A DNA stretch of 64,000 nucleotides from Lactococcus nasutitermitis (GTDB taxonomy: Bacteria > Bacillota > Bacilli > Lactobacillales > Streptococcaceae): NCBI RefSeq assembly GCF_018403765.1, contig NZ_BOVQ01000002.1, forward strand, positions 1 to 64,000, read 5' to 3'. The position numbers and the translations under genes are program-made. This document shows, piece by piece, positions 27,716 to 35,694 of the stretch (positions are counted from its first letter, which is position 1; the number at the start of each line of letters is the position of its first letter). The notes beneath the pieces were generated by a model, which saw only the letters and a list, made by a program, of their open reading frames with translations, did no database searches and was not told where the DNA came from.

Positions 27716-27750
27716 AACGTACCCTTGGCTTGCGGTACGTTCATTTTTTT
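27716..27750. terminator. Terminator after the ferredoxin-NADP reductase gene
   Basis: Arms AACGTACC (27716-27723) and GGTACGTT (27734-27741) around a 10-nt loop, with a T-run to the right and an A-run to the left, so it can act in both directions. Confidence 0.8.
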
Positions 27751-27766
27751 GATTTTTTATATGATT

Positions 27767-28771
27767 TTAGCCAAATACTGTGGAGGAATGTCCTTTACGG
27801 AGATTGTGTTCAAAATTGATGGTTTTTGTCATTGCATTGATGGCTGCGACAGCTTCGCCAAAGCCTACTGACAATAATGGGACTTTGCCAAGGTAATCAA
27901 TAGTATCTCCTGCGCCATACACTCCTGCAAGGTTACTTTGCATTTGGCTGTTGACTGTTATTTTGCCATTGCGTGTGAGTGAAAGTTGGTCAATGAGAGT
28001 CACTTGCTCTGTTAAAAAGCCATAATTGACGAGGATTTTGTCAATGGGAAAGGTGAGTTTTTCTTCTGATTGAGGTGTTTCGTTGCGCTGGGGAATAGAT
28101 TTTATGGTTATTTCTTTGTCGTTCATGGCGGAAACTGTGTAAGGAACATGAATTTTTACCGTTGAGTCATTGAGGAGTTCGGCGGTCATTTCGTGGGCGC
28201 GAAAGGCTTTGCGACGATGAATGAGATGGACTTCACTGGCGACATTTTCTAGCGTCAATGCCCAATCCAGCGCTGAGTCTCCTCCTCCAAGGACGGCAAT
28301 TTTTTGGTTGCGATAGTCTTCAATGGATGTGATGAAGTAGGAAAGTTTTCCTGCTTGTTCTAGTTCTTCTTCGTAGGAGATGCCGATTTTTCTTGGGCTA
28401 ATCAGCCCTGCACCTGTTGTAAGGAGAATGGCTTTTGACTGGTATCTGTTTTTATTGGTTTTGACAGAAAAAATCTGTTGACCAGAATTTTTGACAGAAC
28501 TGTCAATTTTTTCTACACGTTGATTGAGAAAAATCTCGTGTGGAATACGCGCGAGTTGTTCTAGTAAATTTTTAGTCAAATCAGTTCCTGAAATTGCTGG
28601 AAGTCCAGCGATATCATAAATTAATTTTTCTGGATAGAGAGCTTGTGGTTGTCCACCTGCGACAGCTGAGGTCTCAATCAGGGCAACAGAAAGTCCACGC
28701 ATTCCTGCGTAAAATCCTGCATAAAGTCCTACTGGTCCAGCGCCAACAATCAATAAATCGTAATTTTTCAT
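27767..28771 (-). CDS. fnr: Ferredoxin/flavodoxin-NADP+ reductase (TrxR-like, YumC type)
   Basis: A 334-residue flavoprotein of the thioredoxin-reductase-like ferredoxin-NADP reductase type. FAD-binding motif LLIVGAGPVGLYAGFYAGMRG is at residues 5-25, the NADP-binding segment IAVLGGGDSALDWALTL near 155, and the C-terminal FAD-contact GVYGAGDTIDYLGKVPLL near 275. The CxxC redox pair of true thioredoxin reductases is absent. The ATG at 28771 begins the conserved N-terminus; the open frame extends 13 residues upstream without family similarity. A paired repeat upstream (28792-28813) may be its operator. Confidence 0.93.
   Translation of the reverse strand: MKNYDLLIVGAGPVGLYAGFYAGMRGLSVALIETSAVAGGQPQALYPEKLIYDIAGLPAISGTDLTKNLLEQLARIPHEIFLNQRVEKIDSSVKNSGQQIFSVKTNKNRYQSKAILLTTGAGLISPRKIGISYEEELEQAGKLSYFITSIEDYRNQKIAVLGGGDSALDWALTLENVASEVHLIHRRKAFRAHEMTAELLNDSTVKIHVPYTVSAMNDKEITIKSIPQRNETPQSEEKLTFPIDKILVNYGFLTEQVTLIDQLSLTRNGKITVNSQMQSNLAGVYGAGDTIDYLGKVPLLSVGFGEAVAAINAMTKTINFEHNLRKGHSSTVFG
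28491..28506. repeat. Dispersed palindrome copy 1 (TTGACA-GAAC-TGTCAA)
   Basis: Exact match to the 12 fixed bases, inside the fnr coding region, flanked by T-runs. Confidence 0.8.
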
Positions 28772-28791
28772 GAGTAAATTATAACACAAAA

Positions 28792-28813
28792 TGTCAATAG
28801 TTTTTGACATTTG
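28792..28813. promoter_or_regulatory. Inverted repeat upstream of fnr, operator candidate
   Basis: AAATGTCAA and TTGACATTT face each other across a short spacer about 20-40 bp upstream of the fnr start. The half-sites match those of the dispersed palindrome but in the opposite orientation. Confidence 0.45.
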
Positions 28814-28827
28814 CTATTTTGAATTTT

Positions 28828-28843
28828 TTGACAGTTCTGTCAA
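28828..28843. repeat. Dispersed palindrome copy 2 (TTGACA-GTTC-TGTCAA)
   Basis: Exact match in the gap between the ccpA terminator and fnr, with TTTT before and AAAA after. Confidence 0.8.
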
Positions 28844-28860
28844 AAATATTTTGCGATAAA

Positions 28861-28890
28861 AAACTGTTCTAAAATATTTCAGAACAGTTT
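28861..28890 (-). terminator. Terminator of ccpA
   Basis: Arms AAACTGTTCT (28861-28870) and AGAACAGTTT (28881-28890) with a 10-nt loop; an A-run on the left gives the U-tract for the minus strand. Confidence 0.75.
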
Positions 28891-28897
28891 ATAATAA

Positions 28898-29893
28898 TTA
28901 TTTTGTTGTGCCACGTTGTACAATTTCATGTTCAAGGACAAGTTGTGTTTCTGTGACTTCTTCTTTGAGCATGAGTTTTGTTAATAAACGCATTGAGACA
29001 GCTCCGAGATCATACAAGGGTTGATTGACAGATGTCAAGCCTGGATAACTGTATTCTGTGATGGATGAATTGCTACCAGCGATGATTTCAAAATCTTCTG
29101 GTAGTTTGACACCTTTGGCTTGCAACGCATTGAGCAATCCGACTGCGACTGTATCAATCGCTACAACGGCTGCTGTGACACCTTTTGCAAGGAGACGGTC
29201 TGCAAGGGCTTTACCATTTTCATAGTCGTAATTGCCTTCAAAAACCAAGCCTTCGTCAAATTCAATGCCAGCATTTGTTAGTGATTCTTGATAACCAACC
29301 ATGCGTTCGACATTCTCAGTATTTTCTAATGAACCTAAGATATATGCGATTTTTTTATTATTTTTTGCAAGTTGTGCTGTTGCTTCCAAAGCTGCTGCAC
29401 GATAGTCAATATTGATAGATGGTAATTCTTTATCGCCATCAATCATCCCAGCCAAAACAATTGCACTACGTGCTGTTTTTAGCTGTGTACGGATATCTTC
29501 ATGCAAAGAACTTCCTGTGAAGACAATACCATCCACTTGTTTAGACAAAAGACTTTCGATAACTTTGCCTTCTTTTTCTTCGTTATTATCGCTATTTGCG
29601 AGGATAACATTGTAATTGTACATAGAAGCAACATCGTCCACTCCACGAGCGATTGCTGCAAAATATGGGTTTGTAATCGTGGGCAAAACGACACCGACTG
29701 TTGTCGTGCGCTTGCTTGCTAAACCACGTGCTACAGCGTTTGGACGATAGTCAAGTTCTGCAATCGCGTCCAACACTTTTTTGCGTGTTTTTTCCTTTAC
29801 ATTTGCATTGCCATTGACGACACGACTGACTGTTGCCATAGATACACCGGCGACACGAGCGACATCGTAGATTGTTGTCGTTGATTCTACCAT
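28898..29893 (-). CDS. ccpA: Catabolite control protein A
   Basis: A 331-residue LacI/GalR-family regulator that, with HPr(Ser-P), represses or activates carbon-catabolite genes through cre sites. The N-terminal helix-turn-helix reads TIYDVARVAGVSMATVSRVVNGNANV (residues 7-32), with the hinge helix RPNAVARGLASKRT, followed by a periplasmic-binding-like core (VVLPTITNPYFAAIARGV). The length and the divergent pairing with pepQ are classic for lactococci and relatives. It has its own promoter with a palindrome over the start of transcription. Confidence 0.96.
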   Translation of the reverse strand: MVESTTTIYDVARVAGVSMATVSRVVNGNANVKEKTRKKVLDAIAELDYRPNAVARGLASKRTTTVGVVLPTITNPYFAAIARGVDDVASMYNYNVILANSDNNEEKEGKVIESLLSKQVDGIVFTGSSLHEDIRTQLKTARSAIVLAGMIDGDKELPSINIDYRAAALEATAQLAKNNKKIAYILGSLENTENVERMVGYQESLTNAGIEFDEGLVFEGNYDYENGKALADRLLAKGVTAAVVAIDTVAVGLLNALQAKGVKLPEDFEIIAGSNSSITEYSYPGLTSVNQPLYDLGAVSMRLLTKLMLKEEVTETQLVLEHEIVQRGTTK

Positions 29894-29932
29894 ATTAGAG
29901 AAACCTCTTTTCCTATTATTCCATAAACTTTC

Positions 29933-29949
29933 ATGAAAACTCTTTTCAT
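29933..29949. promoter_or_regulatory. Palindrome over the ccpA transcription start
   Basis: ATGAAAA-CTC-TTTTCAT, 7-bp arms, just downstream of the ccpA -10 box. It resembles a cre site in its outer bases, but it has an odd-length centre without the central CG, so a CcpA autoregulatory role is only possible. Confidence 0.45.
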
Positions 29950-29953
29950 AAAT

Positions 29954-29982
29954 AGTATAGCAGATTCTGTAAGGCTTTTCAA
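29954..29982 (-). promoter_or_regulatory. ccpA: ccpA promoter
   Basis: On the minus strand TTGAAA (29982-29977) is 17 bp from TATACT (29959-29954). The predicted start falls inside the adjacent palindrome. Confidence 0.6.
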
Positions 29983-30016
29983 CAATAAAATACGTGATTT
30001 TTGTAAAAAATTAGAG

Positions 30017-30022
30017 TAAAAT
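30017..30022 (+). promoter_or_regulatory. pepQ -10 box, placing the start of transcription at the ATG
   Basis: TAAAAT ends 7 nt before the pepQ ATG. The bases around it, TTAGAGTAAAATGA, are repeated at the uspA promoter (about 59653-59666). The -35 region here is weak. Confidence 0.4.
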
Positions 30023-30028
30023 GAAAGA

Positions 30029-31120
30029 ATGAATACAAAAATTGAAAAAATAACTAGTTTTCTTATTGAAAATGAAGTCGATATGACTTTTATCACGAAT
30101 CCTACGATGCTGGATTATCTTACGGGACTTGCGATTGACCCGCATGAACGTATTGCTGGTTTGATGATTTTCAAAAATGACCGCTTGCCTGCTTTGTTTA
30201 CACCTGCTCTTGAAGTTGCCAAGGCTCAGGAAAAAACATCTGGTTTTGATGTTTTTGGCTATGTGGATTCTGAAAATCCTTGGGAAGTTGTCAAGGCGCA
30301 CTTGGGCGGGACTGCTGTGAAGAAGATTGCGATTGATTTTGTGGATATTACAATGGCAAAAGTCGAAGGATTGCGCTCTGTATTTGCTGATGTCAAATTT
30401 GTTGACATTGCGCCATTGGTGCAACGAATGCGTTTAATCAAATCTGCTGATGAGATTGAAAAGATGAAAATCGCTGGTGATTTCGCTGATAAATGTTTTG
30501 AAATTGGCTTTAATTATGCTAATCCTGAGCGAACAGAATCTGATGTCGTGGCAAAAATCGAATACGAAATGAAACGTATGGGCGTGCCACAGATGAGTTT
30601 TGAGACGATTGTCTTGTCTGGTGCGCGCGCAGCAAATCCACATGGTGAGCCTGAGGAAGTCAAGATTGAGGCGAATAAGTTGCTTTTGTTTGACCTTGGT
30701 GTGATGAAAAATGGCTATGCTTCTGATGCAACACGGACGATTTCGATTGGCAAACCAAGTGAATTTGATGCAGAAATTCACAAGATTGTTCTTGAAGCGC
30801 AACTTGCAGCACTTGATTTTATCAAACCCGGTGTGTCGGCAATCGAAGTTGATAAAGTGGCGCGCGATGTGATTACAAAAGCTGGCTACGGTGAATATTT
30901 CAATCATCGTCTGGGTCACGGAATTGGCATGGATGTTCATGAATATCCATCTATTGGTGGTTCTGAGGACATCATCATCGAAAAAGGAATGTGTTTTTCT
31001 GATGAGCCGGGAATTTATATTCCGGGAAAAGTTGGTGTGCGGATTGAGGACTGTCTCTACGTGACCGATAGTGGTTGCGAGACATTTACACATACAAATA
31101 AAGATTTGATGATTTTTTAA
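30029..31120 (+). CDS. pepQ: Xaa-Pro dipeptidase
   Basis: A 363-residue cytoplasmic metallopeptidase (M24B) that cleaves X-Pro dipeptides during casein peptide use. The di-metal ligands are in place: the two Asp residues in [19 protein letters not shown] (about 220-238), His in [16 protein letters not shown], Glu in [13 protein letters not shown] and Glu in RIEDCLYV. The N-terminal domain is of the creatinase-like type. It diverges from ccpA, consistent with CcpA control of pepQ. No Shine-Dalgarno is evident before the ATG; see the leaderless-mRNA finding. Confidence 0.96.
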   Translation: MNTKIEKITSFLIENEVDMTFITNPTMLDYLTGLAIDPHERIAGLMIFKNDRLPALFTPALEVAKAQEKTSGFDVFGYVDSENPWEVVKAHLGGTAVKKIAIDFVDITMAKVEGLRSVFADVKFVDIAPLVQRMRLIKSADEIEKMKIAGDFADKCFEIGFNYANPERTESDVVAKIEYEMKRMGVPQMSFETIVLSGARAANPHGEPEEVKIEANKLLLFDLGVMKNGYASDATRTISIGKPSEFDAEIHKIVLEAQLAALDFIKPGVSAIEVDKVARDVITKAGYGEYFNHRLGHGIGMDVHEYPSIGGSEDIIIEKGMCFSDEPGIYIPGKVGVRIEDCLYVTDSGCETFTHTNKDLMIF

Positions 31121-31128
31121 GATAGTTT

Positions 31129-31152
31129 GCTCCGTTTTTACGGGGCTTTTTT
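31129..31152 (+). terminator. Terminator of pepQ
   Basis: GCTCCG (31129-31134) pairs with CGGGGC (31141-31146) across a 6-nt loop and is followed by T6. Confidence 0.8.
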
Positions 31153-31156
31153 GTTT

Positions 31157-31172
31157 TTGACAGTTTTGTCAA
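31157..31172. repeat. Dispersed palindrome copy 3 (TTGACA-GTTT-TGTCAA)
   Basis: Exact match just after the pepQ terminator. Confidence 0.8.
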
Positions 31173-31206
31173 AATGTTTTTGGCTGTATTTTGATTTTGA
31201 AATTTT

Positions 31207-31222
31207 TTGACAGAACTGTCAA
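31207..31222. repeat. Dispersed palindrome copy 4 (TTGACA-GAAC-TGTCAA)
   Basis: Exact match between the convergent pepQ and DUF5648 genes, 34 bp after copy 3. Confidence 0.8.
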
Positions 31223-31230
31223 AAATCTAA

Positions 31231-31260
31231 AAAGACTTTGACGAGGTTGTCAAAGTCTTT
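31231..31260. terminator. 12-bp hairpin between convergent genes
   Basis: AAAGACTTTGAC (31231-31242) and GTCAAAGTCTTT (31249-31260) form a perfect stem with a 6-nt loop. Its core is one base from the dispersed palindrome (TTGACG-AGGT-TGTCAA), suggesting a palindrome copy has been built into a terminator. Confidence 0.75.
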
Positions 31261-31291
31261 TTACGGTTCAATTTTCTTATTTATTTGATAA

Positions 31292-32167
31292 TTAAGAGTT
31301 CGTACGGTAATAAAAAGCATTAGGTGCCTGAGAATAGATGTAGTTACCGTCCATCGGAGTCAAGGCAATTCTATCCAAAGAAGTGTTCGTTTTATCTTTA
31401 TATCCATTTTCCATTACTGGAGAAAAACCAGCGACTGAAACTTTCAGTTCTACCCATTTTGTAGGAGAGTTTGTAAAAGAAATATCTGCCCAACCTTTGC
31501 CACTCTCAGTGAGTAATGGGTTTAATAGATTATAATTATTGTAGCTATCTGGATCACTTGTCGTCACTGTATTTCCTTTAATCGTAAGGGTCTGTCCTTT
31601 TGAATTTTTCCAAACGCCTTGAAGGCTCAACAAGTTTCCTTTTTCAATTTGTGGCAAATCTATTTTTACTGGAAGTGGTGTTTCAGCTATGGCGTTCCAA
31701 GCAACGGCTTTATATTTCCATCCAAGATTAATCAGATTATTTTCTTCGCTTAGGTTAGAAGTGTAATTGTGCGAGCCTGACTGAGCATTGGGATTATAAG
31801 CAACATAGATGGCTTTATTCCCCGCTGAATAAAAAACAGGTTCCCCAGCGTTATCCCACGACCAGCCGAGTTTTACAAGTGCTATCGCTTCTGCTTTGCT
31901 TTTAGTGTAATAATGGTCACCACCTTTAGCATGAGAATTATAGACACGATAAACAGGCACTTTACTAGTCGTTGGTGCTACCCAGCCAACTCCTTCATTA
32001 TTCCAGCCAGCGCTAATATCGCTATTGGCTTCGAAAATGCTCGTTGTGTAAAAATGTTCTCCTGTATTAGAATTGTAAAGTCGATAGACATTACTGTCCG
32101 CGTGAACCTGCCCTCCAATAGCTGCGCTCACTAATAAACCTACTCCAATTAGTAAATATTTTTTCAT
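31292..32167 (-). CDS. Secreted protein with three DUF5648-type repeats
   Basis: A 291-residue protein with a cleavable-looking signal peptide (KKYLLIGVGLLVSAAIGGQVHA, cut near 23). Three repeats of about 45 residues follow, each with the pattern Y-x-x-YN-x-H-x-YT-S and a GW motif: YRLYNSNTGEHFYTTS (28), YRVYNSHAKGGDHYYTKS (72) and YVAYNPNAQSGSHNYTSN (121). These look like DUF5648 repeats, found on exported Gram-positive proteins and peptidoglycan hydrolases. The C-terminal 110 residues (LQGVWKNSKGQTLTIKGNTV) resemble a small lipocalin-like secreted domain; I cannot assign a function. It starts 20 bp after mapZ with a good AGGAGA site, so it is probably co-transcribed with the division gene. 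Confidence 0.75.
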   Translation of the reverse strand: MKKYLLIGVGLLVSAAIGGQVHADSNVYRLYNSNTGEHFYTTSIFEANSDISAGWNNEGVGWVAPTTSKVPVYRVYNSHAKGGDHYYTKSKAEAIALVKLGWSWDNAGEPVFYSAGNKAIYVAYNPNAQSGSHNYTSNLSEENNLINLGWKYKAVAWNAIAETPLPVKIDLPQIEKGNLLSLQGVWKNSKGQTLTIKGNTVTTSDPDSYNNYNLLNPLLTESGKGWADISFTNSPTKWVELKVSVAGFSPVMENGYKDKTNTSLDRIALTPMDGNYIYSQAPNAFYYRTNS

Positions 32168-32187
32168 TTTTTTCTCCTATCGCTTTT

Positions 32188-33927
32188 TCAATAATCCAAT
32201 CCGCTCGCGTGTCCTGCGCCATTTCCAACGAAATAGCCGGTCTTGTCATTTATCGAAACGAGGTAGGTGCCGTCGCTTCTGTAAAGATTGTAGTAACCAC
32301 TGACGATACCTGCTGGAAAACCTTGCGTGCCGTTCGTTGTGTGAATTGCAGTTGGAACTAATATATAATCATTACCTGTAATATAACCGCGGGCGCGACA
32401 TTTATCAAGTACCATTTGCTCGATGCCTGCATTCCATGTGAAAGCTGGATTGCCGAGGTCAAGATTGGCTTGTGGCTGAATACGTGCATTGCTACTATCG
32501 ACAGTGACTGCTTGTGTCGTTGTTGAGGCTGCTGAGCTTGTACCTGTGGTATTTTCTGTTTTTGTAGTTGTGCTTGAAGCACTTGAAGCGCTGGCTGAAC
32601 TTTGCGTATTGGCAGATTTTTGACTTTGTGAACTCTGACTTGTTGAAGTTTTAGTTGAACTTGCCAAAGTAGCTTGTTGCTTATTTGCAAGGGCAATCGC
32701 TTCTGCCAAGAGAGTGTTCAGTGCTTTATTGCTCGTTTTTGGTGTCGCTGGAATTGTCACTTTATTTTTAAGTTTCACAGTGTTTGCGAATTTTCCGTTA
32801 ACAATCGCATCTTTTTCAAAGAGTCCATTCACTGTTTGAATTGCCGCAATTTGCGTTTTCAATGCTGTATAATCTTTTTTCTCTTGGGTAGTTGTCGCTT
32901 CTTTTTCCAATGTGGAAATCTTTGTGAAATTTGAATTTTTTAAGGCTGTGTGCTGACTATTTGTGAAGAAAGCTGCATAATTTTTGTTAAATTTTTCACT
33001 TTTTTGTTTACTCGCAGACTTACTCGTTACTGTTGTTTTCGCAGTTTCTGGCTTGTGTGCATTTTTATTATTTAGGGCAAATCCAGTTGCCAAAGCCAGT
33101 AGCAAAACGACCGCGCAAGCACCAATAATAATCGGTGTTTTATGGCTTTTTGTCTGATTATCAATTACTTGCTCAGTTTGCTGCTTATCCGCTTCTTTTT
33201 GAGTGGCAGCAGTATTTTTGCTTGAACGTTCAGGAAGCACTTTGTCAATCGTCAACGCAGCCAATGTGTCCGTAGGGTCTGCAATTTTCACTTTATCAAA
33301 AATTGGCTTTTTGACAGAACTGTCAGTAACTTTTTCATCATTTTCTATGTTTTCAGTATTTTTGACAGTTTCGTCAGAACTTGTCGCTTCAACTTCTGGC
33401 GCTTTTTCATTCTTGTCAGAAACCTCGGAGGAGGCTACTTCTTCATCGTTCACCGACTTTTCTTTATCAGCGTCCTCCAAATTCATCGCATCAGCTGATA
33501 AAATGACCGGCACCACATTCGGATTAGAAATTTTCACTTCGTCAAAAGCAGGCTTGTCTGTTTTGACATCTTCTGATGTTTTGACAGAGCTGTCAGAAAC
33601 TGTTTCTTCTGTCAAAACTTCTTTTTCCGACTCCACTTTTTTTGACAGTTCTGTCAAATTTTTTGTATCCGTTTTGTCAGTCTTTTTTTCCAATTTTTGA
33701 CGCTCATCTTGAATGAAAGTGTCCAAGTTTTCACTTTTTACTTTTTCAATTTCATCACGATGCTGGCGAATATACTTGTCAAGCACGTTTTCATTGGTCT
33801 TATTTTCTTGTTCAACACGCTTTGACTTTTCAACAATCTCGCCCACAGTAAAATTTTGCATATCTTGCAATTTTAAACTTTTCTCGCCAATTTGCTTTTT
33901 AGAATTTTTTTTCTTTTTATTTGCCAT
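32188..33927 (-). CDS. mapZ: Mid-cell-anchored protein Z, division-site marker
   Basis: A 579-residue bitopic protein. The cytoplasmic N-terminal part (about 1-255) is highly charged and begins with the FtsZ-interacting MapZ motif (MQNFTVGEIVEKSK and VLDKYIRQHRDEIE). One membrane helix lies near 260-285 (IIIGACAVVLLLALATGFAL). Outside the membrane are a helical domain, a Ser/Thr/Gln-rich linker (about 450-480) and a C-terminal domain of about 100 residues (ERGY-like RARGYITGNDYILV, GYYNLYRSDGTYLVSI), probably peptidoglycan-binding. Streptococcal mapZ is likewise beside rlmL, rnpB and gpsB. I chose the ATG at 33927 (GGAGGCGAAA upstream) over an in-frame start at 33939. Four copies or near-copies of the dispersed palindrome lie within its first third and encode DSSVK-like peptides. 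Confidence 0.9.
   Translation of the reverse strand: MANKKKKNSKKQIGEKSLKLQDMQNFTVGEIVEKSKRVEQENKTNENVLDKYIRQHRDEIEKVKSENLDTFIQDERQKLEKKTDKTDTKNLTELSKKVESEKEVLTEETVSDSSVKTSEDVKTDKPAFDEVKISNPNVVPVILSADAMNLEDADKEKSVNDEEVASSEVSDKNEKAPEVEATSSDETVKNTENIENDEKVTDSSVKKPIFDKVKIADPTDTLAALTIDKVLPERSSKNTAATQKEADKQQTEQVIDNQTKSHKTPIIIGACAVVLLLALATGFALNNKNAHKPETAKTTVTSKSASKQKSEKFNKNYAAFFTNSQHTALKNSNFTKISTLEKEATTTQEKKDYTALKTQIAAIQTVNGLFEKDAIVNGKFANTVKLKNKVTIPATPKTSNKALNTLLAEAIALANKQQATLASSTKTSTSQSSQSQKSANTQSSASASSASSTTTKTENTTGTSSAASTTTQAVTVDSSNARIQPQANLDLGNPAFTWNAGIEQMVLDKCRARGYITGNDYILVPTAIHTTNGTQGFPAGIVSGYYNLYRSDGTYLVSINDKTGYFVGNGAGHASGLDY
33642..33657. repeat. Dispersed palindrome copy 5 (TTGACA-GTTC-TGTCAA)
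   Basis: Exact match in the mapZ coding region. Near-matches in the same gene are at 33311-33326, 33362-33377 and 33581-33596. Confidence 0.8.
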
Positions 33928-33984
33928 TTTCGCCTCCAACAGCTTGTTTTTGTCACAACAAACTGCTTTTAGAAAATTTAATGA

Positions 33985-35139
33985 TTACTTGATTCTCTTG
34001 CCAAAATACATATACAAATCTGTGCGTAACGTTCCATTGTAGAGTTTACGCTTTTTCGTCGCTTTCGAGCCATAGTGCGTTTCAAATGCCAAATCGCTCG
34101 TCAAAATATACTTGCTCCAAGTTTCAAGTGGTGCAAAACTTGCTCCCATCTCAGCATACAATGCCGCAACAGCTTCCTCATCTTCCAATCGCACACCGTA
34201 AGGTGGATTAGACACGAGAACGCCGTCAAGCGCCGATGTCTTAAAATCTTGTAAACGCATTTGTTTATATTTTACCACATCAGACACACCTGCCGCAAGA
34301 GCATTGCGCTTTGCAAGTTCAATCATTTTTCCATCAATATCAAAACCGGAAATATCAAGTGTCACATCTTCACGAATCTGTGCACGAGCTTTTTCTCGCT
34401 CAGTCTCAAGAATCTCATTGTCAAACCAAGGAAAACTTTCAAAAGCAAATTCTCGCTTCAAACCAGGTGCAATATTTTTCGCTAAAAGCGCTGCTTCAAT
34501 CGTAAATGTCCCAGAACCACAAGTCGGGTCAACGAAAGGACGCACAGGATTTGCCAGCCAATTTGTCAACATAATAATCGCTGCTGCCATATTTTCCTTG
34601 AGTGGTGCTTCTCCTTTTTCCGCACGATAACCACGTTTGAACAACGATTCCCCAGTCGTATCAATCATCACTGTCGCTTTGTCCTTGTAAAGAGCGATTT
34701 CGATAGAAAACTTCGCCCCATTTTCTGGAATTGGTACATTTTCTGGACGATGATAAATGCTTTGTAGCTTCTTCACAATCGCTTTTTTGGTAATTGACTG
34801 AACAGATGGTTCATTGTGCAAAGCAGATTTCACTGATTTCGCCTTACTCACTGGAAATTGTACCCCAAAAGGCAACAATTCTTCCCAAGGCAACTCATAA
34901 ACCGCATCAAACAGAGCTTCAAAAGTTTTCACCTGAAACTCGCCAACAACTATTTTCACACGATTTGCCGTGCGCAACCAAAGATTTGCCTTAGCGATCG
35001 TTGACTCATCTCCCTCGAAAAAAACGCGCGAGCGGTCATCAATCGTCACATTTTCAATATCCAGATTGCGTAATTCGCGTGCGACAAGACTTTCCAAACC
35101 TGCCGCTGCTGTTGCCATTAACTTAAAATTTTTCTTCAT
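33985..35139 (-). CDS. rlmL: THUMP-domain 23S rRNA methyltransferase (RlmL/YpsC-like)
   Basis: A 384-residue class I SAM-dependent RNA methyltransferase predicted to make N2-methylguanosine in 23S rRNA. An N-terminal ferredoxin-like and THUMP region (about 1-160) binds RNA; the catalytic half has FVDPTCGSGTFTIEAALLA (SAM binding, about 199), ISGFDIDGKMIELAKRNA and the catalytic VSNPPYGVRL (about 300). It is the short form without the extra RlmK domain. It sits 57 bp upstream of mapZ, as in streptococci. Confidence 0.9.
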   Translation of the reverse strand: MKKNFKLMATAAAGLESLVARELRNLDIENVTIDDRSRVFFEGDESTIAKANLWLRTANRVKIVVGEFQVKTFEALFDAVYELPWEELLPFGVQFPVSKAKSVKSALHNEPSVQSITKKAIVKKLQSIYHRPENVPIPENGAKFSIEIALYKDKATVMIDTTGESLFKRGYRAEKGEAPLKENMAAAIIMLTNWLANPVRPFVDPTCGSGTFTIEAALLAKNIAPGLKREFAFESFPWFDNEILETEREKARAQIREDVTLDISGFDIDGKMIELAKRNALAAGVSDVVKYKQMRLQDFKTSALDGVLVSNPPYGVRLEDEEAVAALYAEMGASFAPLETWSKYILTSDLAFETHYGSKATKKRKLYNGTLRTDLYMYFGKRIK

Positions 35140-35218
35140 TTTTTCTTTCTTTAATCACATTTTCAGCAAATATGATTACTATTTCCTTGAGACAAAAGCC
35201 TCAGTATTTTCATATAAA

Positions 35219-35243
35219 AGAGCCAGAGCAAACGCTCCAGCTC
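35219..35243 (-). terminator. Terminator of rnpB
   Basis: On the minus strand GAGCTGGAGC pairs with GCTCTGGCTC (two G-U pairs) and is followed by TTTTAT. Confidence 0.75.
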
Positions 35244-35250
35244 GTGTCAT

Positions 35251-35633
35251 CAGTTTTCTATAAGCCAAGTTTTGTTCCGTTCAAATTCTTGCGAATTCTC
35301 CCTTCGATAACCATCTGTCTATTGATTAAAAATCAATCTCAGTCATATCTTCATTTCGACTGACCGAATGCTCCTACCATAAGTTTGGATTGCTCGCTTG
35401 AGGGGTTTACCACGTTCCACTTTTGCCGTTTCCAACAAACTTCGTCACTTTGGCACTTTTACAGAATTGTCAGCATGACCCGAAGGTTTTAGCTGGCAAC
35501 TTCAGCCGTTAGGGTTGACAGCCCTACTCAGGCTTATTTGTTCGCCTGACACAATCACTGCAAGCATCTCAGCCTGCGCGAGCCTGGACTTTCCTCACGA
35601 TTTCTAAAAAATCGCGCAGTTATCCGAAAACTG
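35251..35633 (-). ncRNA. rnpB: RNase P RNA, Bacillus (type B) class
   Basis: Catalytic RNA of RNase P that matures tRNA 5' ends. The minus strand carries the conserved CR-I block GAGGAAAGTCCAGGCTCGC (about 35597-35579), an ACAGAA-like block in the middle, and the 3' block ending GGCTTATAG. The terminal P1 helix is formed by CAGTTTTC at 35633 and GAAAACTG ending at 35251. The length of about 383 nt fits the class. It lies between gpsB and rlmL as in streptococci. Confidence 0.93.
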
Positions 35634-35663
35634 TTTTTTTACTAAAATAATATTTTTGACAAA

Positions 35664-35694
35664 ACTACAACTTACAACTTACAACTTACAACTT
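35664..35694. repeat. Heptanucleotide tandem repeat upstream of rnpB
   Basis: About four copies of TACAACT run in tandem 30-60 bp before the rnpB 5' end. On the minus strand this gives repeated TTGTAAG, each resembling a -35 box. Confidence 0.7.

Noticed and set aside
29035-29048. TTGACA-GA-TGTCAA inside ccpA
   Set aside because: The half-sites match the dispersed palindrome but the spacer is 2 instead of 4, so it was not counted.
30434-31093. 219-residue open frame antisense to pepQ
   Set aside because: pepQ has all its metal ligands in the other strand; the antisense frame has Cys/His/Asn-rich shadow composition and no ribosome site.
33203-33700. 165-residue Ser/Phe-rich open frame antisense to mapZ
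   Set aside because: A shadow of a low-complexity acidic coding region.
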